DNA from: Propionivibrio sp.
Lineage (GTDB): Bacteria > Pseudomonadota > Gammaproteobacteria > Burkholderiales > Rhodocyclaceae
Assembly (NCBI RefSeq): GCF_029255185.1
Contig: NZ_JAPUVO010000077.1
Span: 1-64,000 of the forward strand
Direction: 5' to 3'
Length of the DNA: 64,000 bases
Shown: positions 46,389-54,158 of the stretch, one piece after another
How positions within the stretch are numbered: position 1 is the first letter of the stretch
How the letters are laid out: every line of letters starts with the position of its first letter
Position numbers and translations under genes: made by a program
The notes under the pieces: model-generated
What the model was told of the DNA's origin: nothing
Databases searched by the model: none
The model's input: only the letters and a program-made list of their open reading frames with translations

Positions 46389-48026
46389 ATGGAGCGCCGT
46401 GATTTTCTCTCCGCACTGGCTGCCGCCGGCCTCGCGTCCTTGCCCGGATGCGGCGCTCCGGCCCAAGCCGCCTTGCCGCCCGGTGCACTGCTCGGCACAG
46501 CAATCGACCCCGCCCATCGGCTACGCGAGCGTAATCTGCCGCCACCATCCGCGACGCGCGAGGTTCCAGTGCTCATCGTTGGCGCAGGAATCGGTGGACT
46601 ATCGGCCGGATGGAAGCTCGCCAAATCCGGATTCAATGACTTTCTCATGGTCGAGCTGGAAGCTGAAGCGGGCGGAAATTCGCGGTCCGGACGCAACGAA
46701 GTCAGTGCCTTCCCTCTGGCAGCGCATTATCTACCACTGCCGACACGAGAAGCGACTGCCGTACGCGAGTTGCTGGCTGAACTCGGCGTTCTGCACGGCG
46801 ACCCGCGCGCCGCCCGACCACGTTATGACGAGCGCTACCTTTGCGCCACGCCGCAGGAGCGGCTGTACCGCAATGGCTGGTGGCAGGAGGGCATCCTGCC
46901 GCACAACGGCGTCAGCGCCGCCGAGCTTGAGCAGTACCGACGTTTTTACGCGCTGATCGACGCTTTCAAACAGCGGCGCGATGGCCAGCGCCGCGCCTTT
47001 GCCCTGCCCATGGCGCTTTCCAGCCGCGCCCCCGACCTGCTGGCGCTCGACCGGCTCAGCATGCGCGACTGGCTGCTGGCGCAGGGACTCGATTCGCCGC
47101 AACTACACTGGTACGTCGACTATGCCTGCCGCGATGATTACGGCACCAACATCTCTGAAGTTTCGGCGTGGGCCGGCATTCATTATTTTGCCTGCCGCAG
47201 CGGTGAAGCGCAGGACGCGGCAAGCGATACCGTGCTCACCACGCCGGGGGGCAATGGCTGGCTGACCGAAGGCTTGGCGCAAAGCATCAAGGCCCGTGCC
47301 GGAGACCGTCTGCTCACCGGGTCGCTGGTTTTTCGCGTTGCCGAAGAGGGCGGCCGAACCAATGTCGATCTGTGGCAGCCTGAGCAACAGCGCACTGTGC
47401 GCCTGTCCGCCGGACAATTGATCTGGGCCGCGCCGCTCTTTCTCGTGCCGCATGTCTTTGCCGGACAGGACACCTTGAAGCTGGCCGCCCGGAGCTTTTC
47501 ATATGCCCCTTGGCTGGTTGCCAATCTGACGCTGTCGCGTTTCCCGACGGACAGGGCCGGCGCGTCAATGGCCTGGGACAACGTGCTCTACGATAGCCCC
47601 GGCCTAGGCTATGTGGTGTCGACCCACCAGCAGATGCGGATGCGTCCCGGCACGACGGTGTTCACCTACTACCGCGCGCTCTCCGGAATGTCGCCGCAAC
47701 AGGGCCGGGCGATTTTGCAGGAGACGACGCGCAAAGCCTGGGCCGATCAGATTCTCACCGAGCTCGAGCGGCCGCATCCGGATATCCGGCAGGTGACCAC
47801 ACGCCTGGACGTCTTCCGCAATGCACACGCCATGGCGCGGCCACTGCCGGGGTTGATCTGGGGCCAGCAACGTGCACTATTTGCCGCCGACCGGCCGCGT
47901 CTGCGCTTTGCCCACGCCGACGTCAGCGGCTTCTCGCTGTTCGAGGAGGCGCAGTATCGCGGCGTGCTGGCGGCAGAGCGAACGCTGCATCGCCTTGGAA
48001 AATCCTTCGTCACGTCGTTAAGCTAA
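46389..48026 (+). CDS. Tat-exported FAD amine oxidase-like lipoprotein
   Basis: A 545-residue flavoprotein. The N-terminus MERRDFLSALAAAGLASLPGC has a twin-arginine motif (RRDFL) and a lipobox ending at Cys21, so it is probably exported folded with FAD and anchored by lipid. The dinucleotide loop is VLIVGAGIGGLSAGWKLAKSG at about 61-81, followed by an acidic residue at the end of strand 2 (MVELEAEAGG). The C-terminal FAD contact region is near FAHADVSGFSLFEEAQYRG. Monoamine/polyamine oxidase family; substrate unproven, but its place between aminopropyltransferase and SpeD genes suggests a polyamine or a polyamine-modified compound. Confidence 0.85.
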   Translation: MERRDFLSALAAAGLASLPGCGAPAQAALPPGALLGTAIDPAHRLRERNLPPPSATREVPVLIVGAGIGGLSAGWKLAKSGFNDFLMVELEAEAGGNSRSGRNEVSAFPLAAHYLPLPTREATAVRELLAELGVLHGDPRAARPRYDERYLCATPQERLYRNGWWQEGILPHNGVSAAELEQYRRFYALIDAFKQRRDGQRRAFALPMALSSRAPDLLALDRLSMRDWLLAQGLDSPQLHWYVDYACRDDYGTNISEVSAWAGIHYFACRSGEAQDAASDTVLTTPGGNGWLTEGLAQSIKARAGDRLLTGSLVFRVAEEGGRTNVDLWQPEQQRTVRLSAGQLIWAAPLFLVPHVFAGQDTLKLAARSFSYAPWLVANLTLSRFPTDRAGASMAWDNVLYDSPGLGYVVSTHQQMRMRPGTTVFTYYRALSGMSPQQGRAILQETTRKAWADQILTELERPHPDIRQVTTRLDVFRNAHAMARPLPGLIWGQQRALFAADRPRLRFAHADVSGFSLFEEAQYRGVLAAERTLHRLGKSFVTSLS

Positions 48027-48037
48027 GAACCCTTGTC

Positions 48038-48472
48038 ATGAATGGATTACACCTCATCGCCGAACTCCACGACTGCCGCTGCGCGTCACGTCTGCTATGC
48101 AGCGTCGATGCACTACGCGAACTATGCCTCGCGGTGTGCGCGGTCCCCGGCCTGACGCCGGTCGGCCAGGTCTTTCATCAGTTTGGCAGCGCCGCCGAAC
48201 CGGCCGGCGCCACCGGCGCCGTGATCCTTGCCGAGTCGCACCTGGCGGTTCACACCTGGCCCGAGCAGCATGCCGCAACGCTCGATCTTTACGTCTGCAA
48301 TTTCAGTCAGGACAACAGCATTGCCGCTCGCGCCGCCTGTGAGCAACTAATCGCCGCTTTTGCGCCACAGCGGGTTGAACTGCGCGAGGTACAACGCGGC
48401 GCGCCATCAGCCATGCATGCTGCTCCTTGCGATGCGCAGCATTGCCAGGAATTACCTGAACAAGGAGGATGA
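48038..48472 (+). CDS. speD: S-adenosylmethionine decarboxylase proenzyme
   Basis: Makes decarboxylated AdoMet, the aminopropyl donor. It is the short bacterial class 1B form, 144 residues, with a Cys-rich extension at the C-terminus. Self-cleavage before Ser67 in ESHLAVHTWPE generates the pyruvoyl group; His72 and Cys87 (YVCNF) are the processing and catalytic residues known from the Thermotoga enzyme. It lies 11 bp after the amine oxidase gene and ends the polyamine block. Confidence 0.93.
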   Translation: MNGLHLIAELHDCRCASRLLCSVDALRELCLAVCAVPGLTPVGQVFHQFGSAAEPAGATGAVILAESHLAVHTWPEQHAATLDLYVCNFSQDNSIAARAACEQLIAAFAPQRVELREVQRGAPSAMHAAPCDAQHCQELPEQGG

Positions 48473-48572
48473 TTGATGCAGGGGTTTAAGGTATAAGTCA
48501 TCCCCACGGCTATACTTGAACTTTTCCGACCAATAACAAGTGCCACTTGCCGAAGTTTGCTTGAGGTTCCCT

Positions 48573-49250
48573 ATGCGCGCCTTTGTTTTTCTGTTGATCC
48601 TGATCAATCTTGTGTTTCTGGCGTGGACGCAGGGCTACCTCGGCACGTCGTTCGAGCCCGATGCTTTTCGTGTGCAGCAGCAGTTGCTGGCCGATCAGAT
48701 CAAGGTGGTAGCGCGCGACGAAGCACCGGCCGAAACAGCCAAGCCTGAAGTCGTGAAGACAGAGGAAAAGAAGGCGCCCGAGCTATGCCTTGCGCTCGGT
48801 GATCTCCCGGTCGCCGACAGCACGCGCATCGAAAGTCTGTTGGCCGAAAAGTTTCCGGCATTCACGACGGCGCGTACCACGATCGAGGGCAGTGCCAATT
48901 ATTGGGTCTATATCCCCCCATTGTCCTCAAAACAGGAGGCCAACATCAAAGCCGCCGAGTTGAAAAAGCTGCGTGTTCCGGAATTCTTTATCGTGCAGGA
49001 GACCGGGCCGGACAATCGGGCCATTTCGCTTGGCCTGTTTTCCAGCAAGGAGGCGGCCACGGCACGCCTTGAAGCGCTGCGTAGCCAGGGCGTCAAATCG
49101 GCCAGGGTGGGCGAGCGCAACGTCAAGCCGGCAAGCACCTTGCTTGAAATTCACGGGTCGGAAACGCAGGCCGATTCGTTGCGCAAAGCCATTGCCGAGG
49201 CGCTGCCGGAAAGCCGGATGGTTGCCTGCAAGAAAACGACGGCGCAATGA
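48573..49250 (+). CDS. SPOR-domain membrane protein
   Basis: From ATG 48573 (GAGG upstream) a 225-residue protein with one N-terminal transmembrane helix (about 3-20), a charged linker and a SPOR-like domain in the middle (ANYWVYIPPLSSKQEANIKA, then SLGLFSSKEAATARLEALRS). SPOR domains bind denuded septal peptidoglycan. Such a gene often follows birA-coaX directly in betaproteobacteria; here it is 9.6 kb away, which suggests the polyamine block sits between. It overlaps coaE by ATGA. Confidence 0.85.
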   Translation: MRAFVFLLILINLVFLAWTQGYLGTSFEPDAFRVQQQLLADQIKVVARDEAPAETAKPEVVKTEEKKAPELCLALGDLPVADSTRIESLLAEKFPAFTTARTTIEGSANYWVYIPPLSSKQEANIKAAELKKLRVPEFFIVQETGPDNRAISLGLFSSKEAATARLEALRSQGVKSARVGERNVKPASTLLEIHGSETQADSLRKAIAEALPESRMVACKKTTAQ

Positions 49251-49873
49251 GCCTGGTCATTGGCCTGACCGGCGGTATTGGCAGTGGCAAGAGTACGGTG
49301 GCTGATTTATTTGCGTCGCTCGGGGTGGCGATCGTTGATACCGACGTCATCGCGCATGAGCTCACCGGCGTGCAGGGCGCCGCCATGCCGGAAATTGCTG
49401 CCGCTTTTGGCCCGTCAATGCGTCTTGCCGACGGCGGTCTGGATCGCTCGGCAATGCGCCGCCTTGTTTTTTCCGACCCATCGCTCAAGAGCCGGCTGGA
49501 GGCCATTCTCCATCCGATGATCCAGCGTGAGAGTAAAGCCCGTTGCCAGGCCGTGTCGGAAGCACCCTATGTGCTGCTGGTCGTGCCCCTGCTCGTCGAG
49601 TCCGGGACGTATCGTCAGTTGGCAGACCGGATTCTGGTGGTCGATTGCGACGAAGCAGTGCAGCGTTCACGTCTCATGGCGCGCAGCGGCCTCTCACTCG
49701 ATGAAGCGCAGGCGATCATGAACACCCAGGCAACGCGCACAGAACGACTGGCGGTCGCCGATGACGTAGTCTTCAATGGGGCAGGACGCGATAATTTGCA
49801 GGCTCAGGTTGTCGCCCTGCATCGGCGCTATCTTGCGTTGGCGGCAGAGGCCAAAAATCCGCTCAATACTTAA
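49247..49873 (+). CDS. coaE: Dephospho-CoA kinase
   Basis: Last step of CoA synthesis. The 208-residue P-loop kinase begins SLVIGLTGGIGSGKSTVADLF; DTDVIAHELTG follows with the conserved Asp, and the lid region RSRLMARSGLSLDEAQAIM lies at about 143-161. It overlaps the SPOR gene and precedes zapD, a common coaE-zapD arrangement; pilD, often next to them, is absent. Confidence 0.96.
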   Translation: MSLVIGLTGGIGSGKSTVADLFASLGVAIVDTDVIAHELTGVQGAAMPEIAAAFGPSMRLADGGLDRSAMRRLVFSDPSLKSRLEAILHPMIQRESKARCQAVSEAPYVLLVVPLLVESGTYRQLADRILVVDCDEAVQRSRLMARSGLSLDEAQAIMNTQATRTERLAVADDVVFNGAGRDNLQAQVVALHRRYLALAAEAKNPLNT

Positions 49874-49946
49874 TGCAAACTGTTGAGATTTTGCTGCAAA
49901 TGCCTCAGAATCATGCGAATTTCGCGTTTTCTTACCTGGCGGCGGC

Positions 49947-50702
49947 GTGATCACATACGAATATCCCTTCAATGAGCGCATACGCACGCTGCTGCGCCTT
50001 GAGGATTTGTTCGACAAGGCGAACTACTTTCTTGAGCGGAAAGGCTCGCGGGAGCATCACGCGGCCCTCTTGGCGCTATTTGAGATTCTCGAAGTAGCCG
50101 GTCGCGCCGATCTCAAGATGGACATGATTCAGGAACTCGAACGTCAGCGTCAGTCCCTTCTTGTCTTTCGCAATAATCCGGATATTTCCGAAGAGGCGCT
50201 TTCCGGCGCACTCTACGAAATTGAGCAGTGCTCTGCGGCGCTGCTCGGCATGACTGGAAAAATCGGCCAGTTTTTGCGCGAGAACGACTGGTTGATGGGA
50301 ATCAAGAGTCGCGCCGTGATTCCCGGTGGCGTCTGTGAATTCGATTTGCCCTCCTACCACTACTGGCAACACCAGGCGCCCGAAGTGCGCCGTACGGCCT
50401 TGCTCGCCTGGCTTAAGCCGTTAACGCCGCTGCGCAGCGGCTTGTCCATCGTACTCAGGCTGTTACGCGGCAGCGGACGTTCGGAGCATCAGCTTGCAGA
50501 GGGCGGCGCATTCCAGATGATGCTCAGTGGCAGTGCCGCGCAGATGGTGCGGGTTTCGCTCAAGCCGCAAGTGGCGTTCGTTCCGGAAATCAGCGCCAAC
50601 AAATACGCGCTCAATATCCGCTTCACCTGCCCTGACTACGACCATCGACCACGTCATGCCGAGACCAATGTCGAATTCGACATGGTTTTCTGCAATCTGT
50701 AG
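49947..50702 (+). CDS. zapD: Cell division protein ZapD
   Basis: A 251-residue FtsZ-associated protein (DUF1342) that bundles FtsZ filaments at mid-cell. The start is GTG 49947. Recognisable family stretches are YEYPFNERIRTLLRLEDLF at the N-terminus, the alpha-helical domain to about 115, and the C-terminal beta domain with ISANKYALNIRF and ETNVEFDMVFC. yacG, which often follows zapD, is missing; a deletion scar lies immediately downstream. Confidence 0.94.
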   Translation: MITYEYPFNERIRTLLRLEDLFDKANYFLERKGSREHHAALLALFEILEVAGRADLKMDMIQELERQRQSLLVFRNNPDISEEALSGALYEIEQCSAALLGMTGKIGQFLRENDWLMGIKSRAVIPGGVCEFDLPSYHYWQHQAPEVRRTALLAWLKPLTPLRSGLSIVLRLLRGSGRSEHQLAEGGAFQMMLSGSAAQMVRVSLKPQVAFVPEISANKYALNIRFTCPDYDHRPRHAETNVEFDMVFCNL

Positions 50703-50779
50703 TGACTTTTCTGCGTGCTGCCCTCCTGCTTATCGGCTTGGGCGCTCACGCCGACGAAGTATGTCGCCATACTGGTTAG
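50702..50779 (+). pseudogene. 5' fragment of an exported protein gene
   Basis: GTG 50702, overlapping the zapD stop, opens a 25-codon frame whose product begins MTFLRAALLLIGLGAHADEV, a plausible signal peptide with an AHA cleavage site, then stops at 50777. I read it as the start of a lost secreted-protein gene, cut near 50760 where homology to a thioesterase on the opposite strand begins. The evidence is weak because the piece is so short. Confidence 0.3.
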
Positions 50780-50848
50780 CATCGGCATGACACGTAGGGC
50801 GGGTTGCCGGTTCGGCAGCAGGGCGATGCGTTCGCGCTGTTCGCTCAT
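50760..50848 (-). pseudogene. Truncated YciA-type acyl-CoA thioesterase
   Basis: ATG 50848 lies 2 bp after the fadB stop. The frame reads MSEQRERIALLPNRQPALRV then MPM, a typical N-terminus of YciA-like thioesterases. The family continues with PADANxxGDIFGGW; the DANQYGDI part is present but in another frame, consistent with a 10-bp deletion between CCGATG direct repeats. After that the homology ends near 50760, so about 100 residues are gone. The intact gene would have closed the fatty-acid operon. Confidence 0.6.
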
Positions 50849-50850
50849 TT

Positions 50851-52785
50851 TCAGTCTCGTTTCTGCTTCAGGTAATTTAGCGGCCCGCCGGTAAACGGGG
50901 AAAAACCGGTGCCGAAGATGACTCCGGCGTCGGCCAGATCGGCGTCAGCGACAACCCCCTCGTCCGCAAGCTGCTGTGCACGTTCAAGCAAGGGCTTGAG
51001 CAGGCGCTCGGCCAGACCTGCCGGAATGGGTCCCGCCGCAGCCTTGACCACGCCTTTGCCAGAGCTCCCGCTGGCATGGTCGTAAAAACCCCGACCGCTC
51101 TTCTGGCCAAGATGGCCCGCATTGAACCGCTCGAGCAGACACTGTGGCAAGTCGATATTCGCTCCCCCCAGTCCCTTGCCGGCAGCCATGGCAACATCGA
51201 GCCCGACCATGTCAACCAGTTCGATCGGTCCCATCGGCATGCCGAAGGCGAGCATCGCTGCATCGACGGTTTCCGGCGTGATGCCCTCATCGACCGCACG
51301 CATTGCTTCGAGCATATAGGGGGCGAGCACGGCGTTGACCAGAAAACCCGGGGCGCTTCTGACCGGCAAGGGCAAGCGGTCGATCTGCCTGACGAAGGCG
51401 GCGGCACGACTGGCCATCTCGGGATCGCCACCTGAGGCTGAAACAACTTCGACGAGCGGCATCTTGGACACCGGATTGAAGAAATGGATGCCAACCAGAC
51501 GTGCCGGATTGGCCAGCACCGTGCTCAAATCTTCGAGTTTCAGGCTGGAGGTATTGGTGGCCAGCACTGCGCCCGGCTTCATCACGGCCTCCAGCTTCTT
51601 GAGCAGTGCCTGCTTGGCTTCGATGTTTTCGAAAATCGCCTCAATGACGACGTCAGCCTGCGCCGCGCCGTGGCCTTCGGGATCGGGAATCAGCCGGTCC
51701 ATCACGTCGCGTAGCTGCAACGGGTCACGAATGCGCTTGCCGTAGGCCGCATAGGCGCGCTTGAGCGCCGGCGCAATACGTTCCATTCCCTGATCCTGCA
51801 AAGTCACCGTCAGGCCGCGCAGGGCGCACCAGGCGGCAATGTCGCCGCCCATGACGCCGGCGCCGACGACATGCACCCGCCTGGCCTGGAAATCACTTTC
51901 CTTGCCAAAACCCTTCAGGCGTTCCTGCATGAAGAAAACCCGAACCAGGTTGCGCGCGGTGCTTGAACGGACAATGGCGTCAACCAGTTGCGGTGCCGCG
52001 AGGGCGTTGCCCTGGTGTTTGGCCCAGATGTCGATGATCGCGTAGGGCGCCGGATAATGTTCGGGGCGGGCGCGTATGGCGACCTGCTTGCGGGCGCCGC
52101 TGGCCACCAGTCCCTTGAACGGGCCGCCCAGCAGACGCTGCAAGAGACTCAATGAACGACGCGCAGTATTGGAGAGGAGCAGCATTGTTGCCGCATTCTC
52201 CATCACCCGCGATGGCACGCACTCGTCGGCCAGCCCCATGCGTTTGGCGCGTTTGGCATCGATGGTCTTGCCGGTGAGCATCATGTCCAGCGCCGCTTGT
52301 GCACCGACCCGCTGCGGCAGTCGCAGCATGCCACCCCAGCCGGGAAAAATGCCGAGCATGACTTCCGGCAGCCCCATTTTGGTCGCCGGCTCGTCGACGG
52401 CCAGCAGATAGCGGCAGGCCAACGCCAGTTCGAGGCCGCCCCCCAGGCAGTGCCCGCGCACCATAGCCAGCGTCGGGTAGCGTACCGCCGCCAGCCGGTT
52501 GAAGAGATTCCAGCCACGAGCCACCAGTTTGAGGCCTTTTTCCGGCGTGTCGAGTTGGGTGAATTCCTGGATGTCAGCACCGGCGATGAAACCGGCCAGC
52601 TTTCCGGAGCGGATGATCAGCCCCCTGGGCGGACTTTCCTCAAGCTGGTCAAGAATCCGACCAAATTCATCCATCACTGCGCTGGACAGGGAATTGGCCG
52701 TCTCACCGGCTTTGTCGAAGGTCGCCGAGGCGATTCCTTCGGCGTCGATTTCGAGTTGCCAGTGCTGGTAGGCTCTTGTGCTCAT
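50851..52785 (-). CDS. fadB: Fatty-acid oxidation multifunctional enzyme (enoyl-CoA hydratase/3-hydroxyacyl-CoA dehydrogenase)
   Basis: Two steps of beta-oxidation in one chain, 644 residues from ATG 52785. The crotonase domain (about 1-190) has the oxyanion segments GFIAGADIQEF and HCLGGGLELALACRY. The NAD-binding domain starts at RVHVVGAGVMGGDIAAW (about 310) and is followed by IEAIFENIEAKQ, HFFNPVSKMPLVEVV and two 3HCDH C-terminal units. It is shorter than E. coli FadB (729) but complete in domains. Third gene of the TetR-fadE-fadA-fadB operon. Confidence 0.93.
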   Translation of the reverse strand: MSTRAYQHWQLEIDAEGIASATFDKAGETANSLSSAVMDEFGRILDQLEESPPRGLIIRSGKLAGFIAGADIQEFTQLDTPEKGLKLVARGWNLFNRLAAVRYPTLAMVRGHCLGGGLELALACRYLLAVDEPATKMGLPEVMLGIFPGWGGMLRLPQRVGAQAALDMMLTGKTIDAKRAKRMGLADECVPSRVMENAATMLLLSNTARRSLSLLQRLLGGPFKGLVASGARKQVAIRARPEHYPAPYAIIDIWAKHQGNALAAPQLVDAIVRSSTARNLVRVFFMQERLKGFGKESDFQARRVHVVGAGVMGGDIAAWCALRGLTVTLQDQGMERIAPALKRAYAAYGKRIRDPLQLRDVMDRLIPDPEGHGAAQADVVIEAIFENIEAKQALLKKLEAVMKPGAVLATNTSSLKLEDLSTVLANPARLVGIHFFNPVSKMPLVEVVSASGGDPEMASRAAAFVRQIDRLPLPVRSAPGFLVNAVLAPYMLEAMRAVDEGITPETVDAAMLAFGMPMGPIELVDMVGLDVAMAAGKGLGGANIDLPQCLLERFNAGHLGQKSGRGFYDHASGSSGKGVVKAAAGPIPAGLAERLLKPLLERAQQLADEGVVADADLADAGVIFGTGFSPFTGGPLNYLKQKRD

Positions 52786-52810
52786 GGTCGTCAAATCCTT
52801 TTCTCGCCGA

Positions 52811-54100
52811 TCAACTCAGGGTTTCGACCAGCATGGCGCCACCCAGCCCGCCACCGATGCAGATCGAGGCGATGCCGCGCCTGGCTTGATTGGCACGCAG
52901 CACGTGCAGCAAGTGGAGCACTATGCGGGCGCCGGAGGCGCCAACCGGATGACCGAGCGCAATGGCGCCACCATCGACGTTGAGCCGGCCGTGCGGCAGC
53001 GTGCCCAGGGCTTCCGGCAAACCAAGCTGTTCACGGCAGTAGTCGTCTGACTCCCAGGCGGCAAGACAACCGAGCACCTGGGCGGCGAAGGCTTCGTTGA
53101 TTTCCCAGGCGTCAATATCGTCAAGACCCCAGCCGTGACGCTGCAAAATTGGCGTTGTGGCATGCACCGGACCGAGCCCCATCTGTGCCGGATCAAGGCC
53201 GGCCCACTGGCTGTCGCTGATTCTGCCGATCGGCTGCAACCCCCACTGGTCGACGGCGGCTTGCGAGGCGAGAATCAACCAGGCGGCGCCGTCGGTGATC
53301 TGCGAACTGTTGCCCGGGGTGACGCGGCCGTATTTCTTGTCGAAGAAGGGTTTGAGTTTGGCGAGGCCAGGCAGGCTCGAATCGAGACGAACACCGTCAT
53401 CTTCGGCGTACACGTTACCCTTGGCATCGACCAGTGGAACGATCTCGTCATAATGACCTGCCGCACGGCCCTCGACGACAAGCTGATGGCTATGCACCGA
53501 GAACTCATCCATCTGCTCGCGCGAGATGCCGAACTTCCAGGCCAGATTCTCGGCAGTTTGCCCCATCAGCAGGCCGACCATCGGATCGGTCAAGCCCTTC
53601 ATGATGCCAATCACCGGCGCGAGCAAGGCCGACGGTCTCAACTTTGCGAACATGCCTAGTTTCTGACCCAGGCTTCTGGCCTGCATCAGCCCGGCAAACC
53701 ACATGACCATGACCTTGTTGTAGAGCAGCGGCGCGTGCGAGAGAGCGTCAGTACCTCCGGCCAGTACCAGTTGCGCGCGTCCAGCCTGAATGTTAGCGAT
53801 CGCCGAATCGATGGCCTGCATGCCGCTGGCACAGTTGCGCATCGCCGTCCACGCCGGAACCTTGTGACCACACCCCATGCGCAGGGCAACGAGACGCCCG
53901 ATATTGACTTCATCCGGCGAAGGGCTGGCACAACCGAGGATGACCTCGTCAAGCTCAGTCGGCGCAAAGACCTGGCGCATCAGCAGGGCACGCCCGGACT
54001 GGACGGCAAGATCGCTCGCCGAAAATGGCCCGGGCGCATTGCGCGCTTTCAGAAACGGTGTTCTTGCGCCATCAACAATGTAGACGGGTTGAAATGCCAT
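52811..54100 (-). CDS. fadA: Acetyl-CoA C-acyltransferase (thiolase)
   Basis: Cleaves 3-ketoacyl-CoA in the last step of beta-oxidation. The 429-residue thiolase has the acyl-accepting Cys90 in AMRNCASGMQ, the general-base His in GGAIALGHPVGASGAR and a second Cys in ASICIGGGLGGAM. The length and sequence resemble FadI-type subunits more than the 387-residue FadA. It lies 25 bp upstream of fadB and should form a complex with it. Confidence 0.94.
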   Translation of the reverse strand: MAFQPVYIVDGARTPFLKARNAPGPFSASDLAVQSGRALLMRQVFAPTELDEVILGCASPSPDEVNIGRLVALRMGCGHKVPAWTAMRNCASGMQAIDSAIANIQAGRAQLVLAGGTDALSHAPLLYNKVMVMWFAGLMQARSLGQKLGMFAKLRPSALLAPVIGIMKGLTDPMVGLLMGQTAENLAWKFGISREQMDEFSVHSHQLVVEGRAAGHYDEIVPLVDAKGNVYAEDDGVRLDSSLPGLAKLKPFFDKKYGRVTPGNSSQITDGAAWLILASQAAVDQWGLQPIGRISDSQWAGLDPAQMGLGPVHATTPILQRHGWGLDDIDAWEINEAFAAQVLGCLAAWESDDYCREQLGLPEALGTLPHGRLNVDGGAIALGHPVGASGARIVLHLLHVLRANQARRGIASICIGGGLGGAMLVETLS

Positions 54101-54158
54101 GGCACTCCCTTCGAATCCTTGAATGAATTGATGCCTGGTGGAAGTTAGACGTTAGAGG

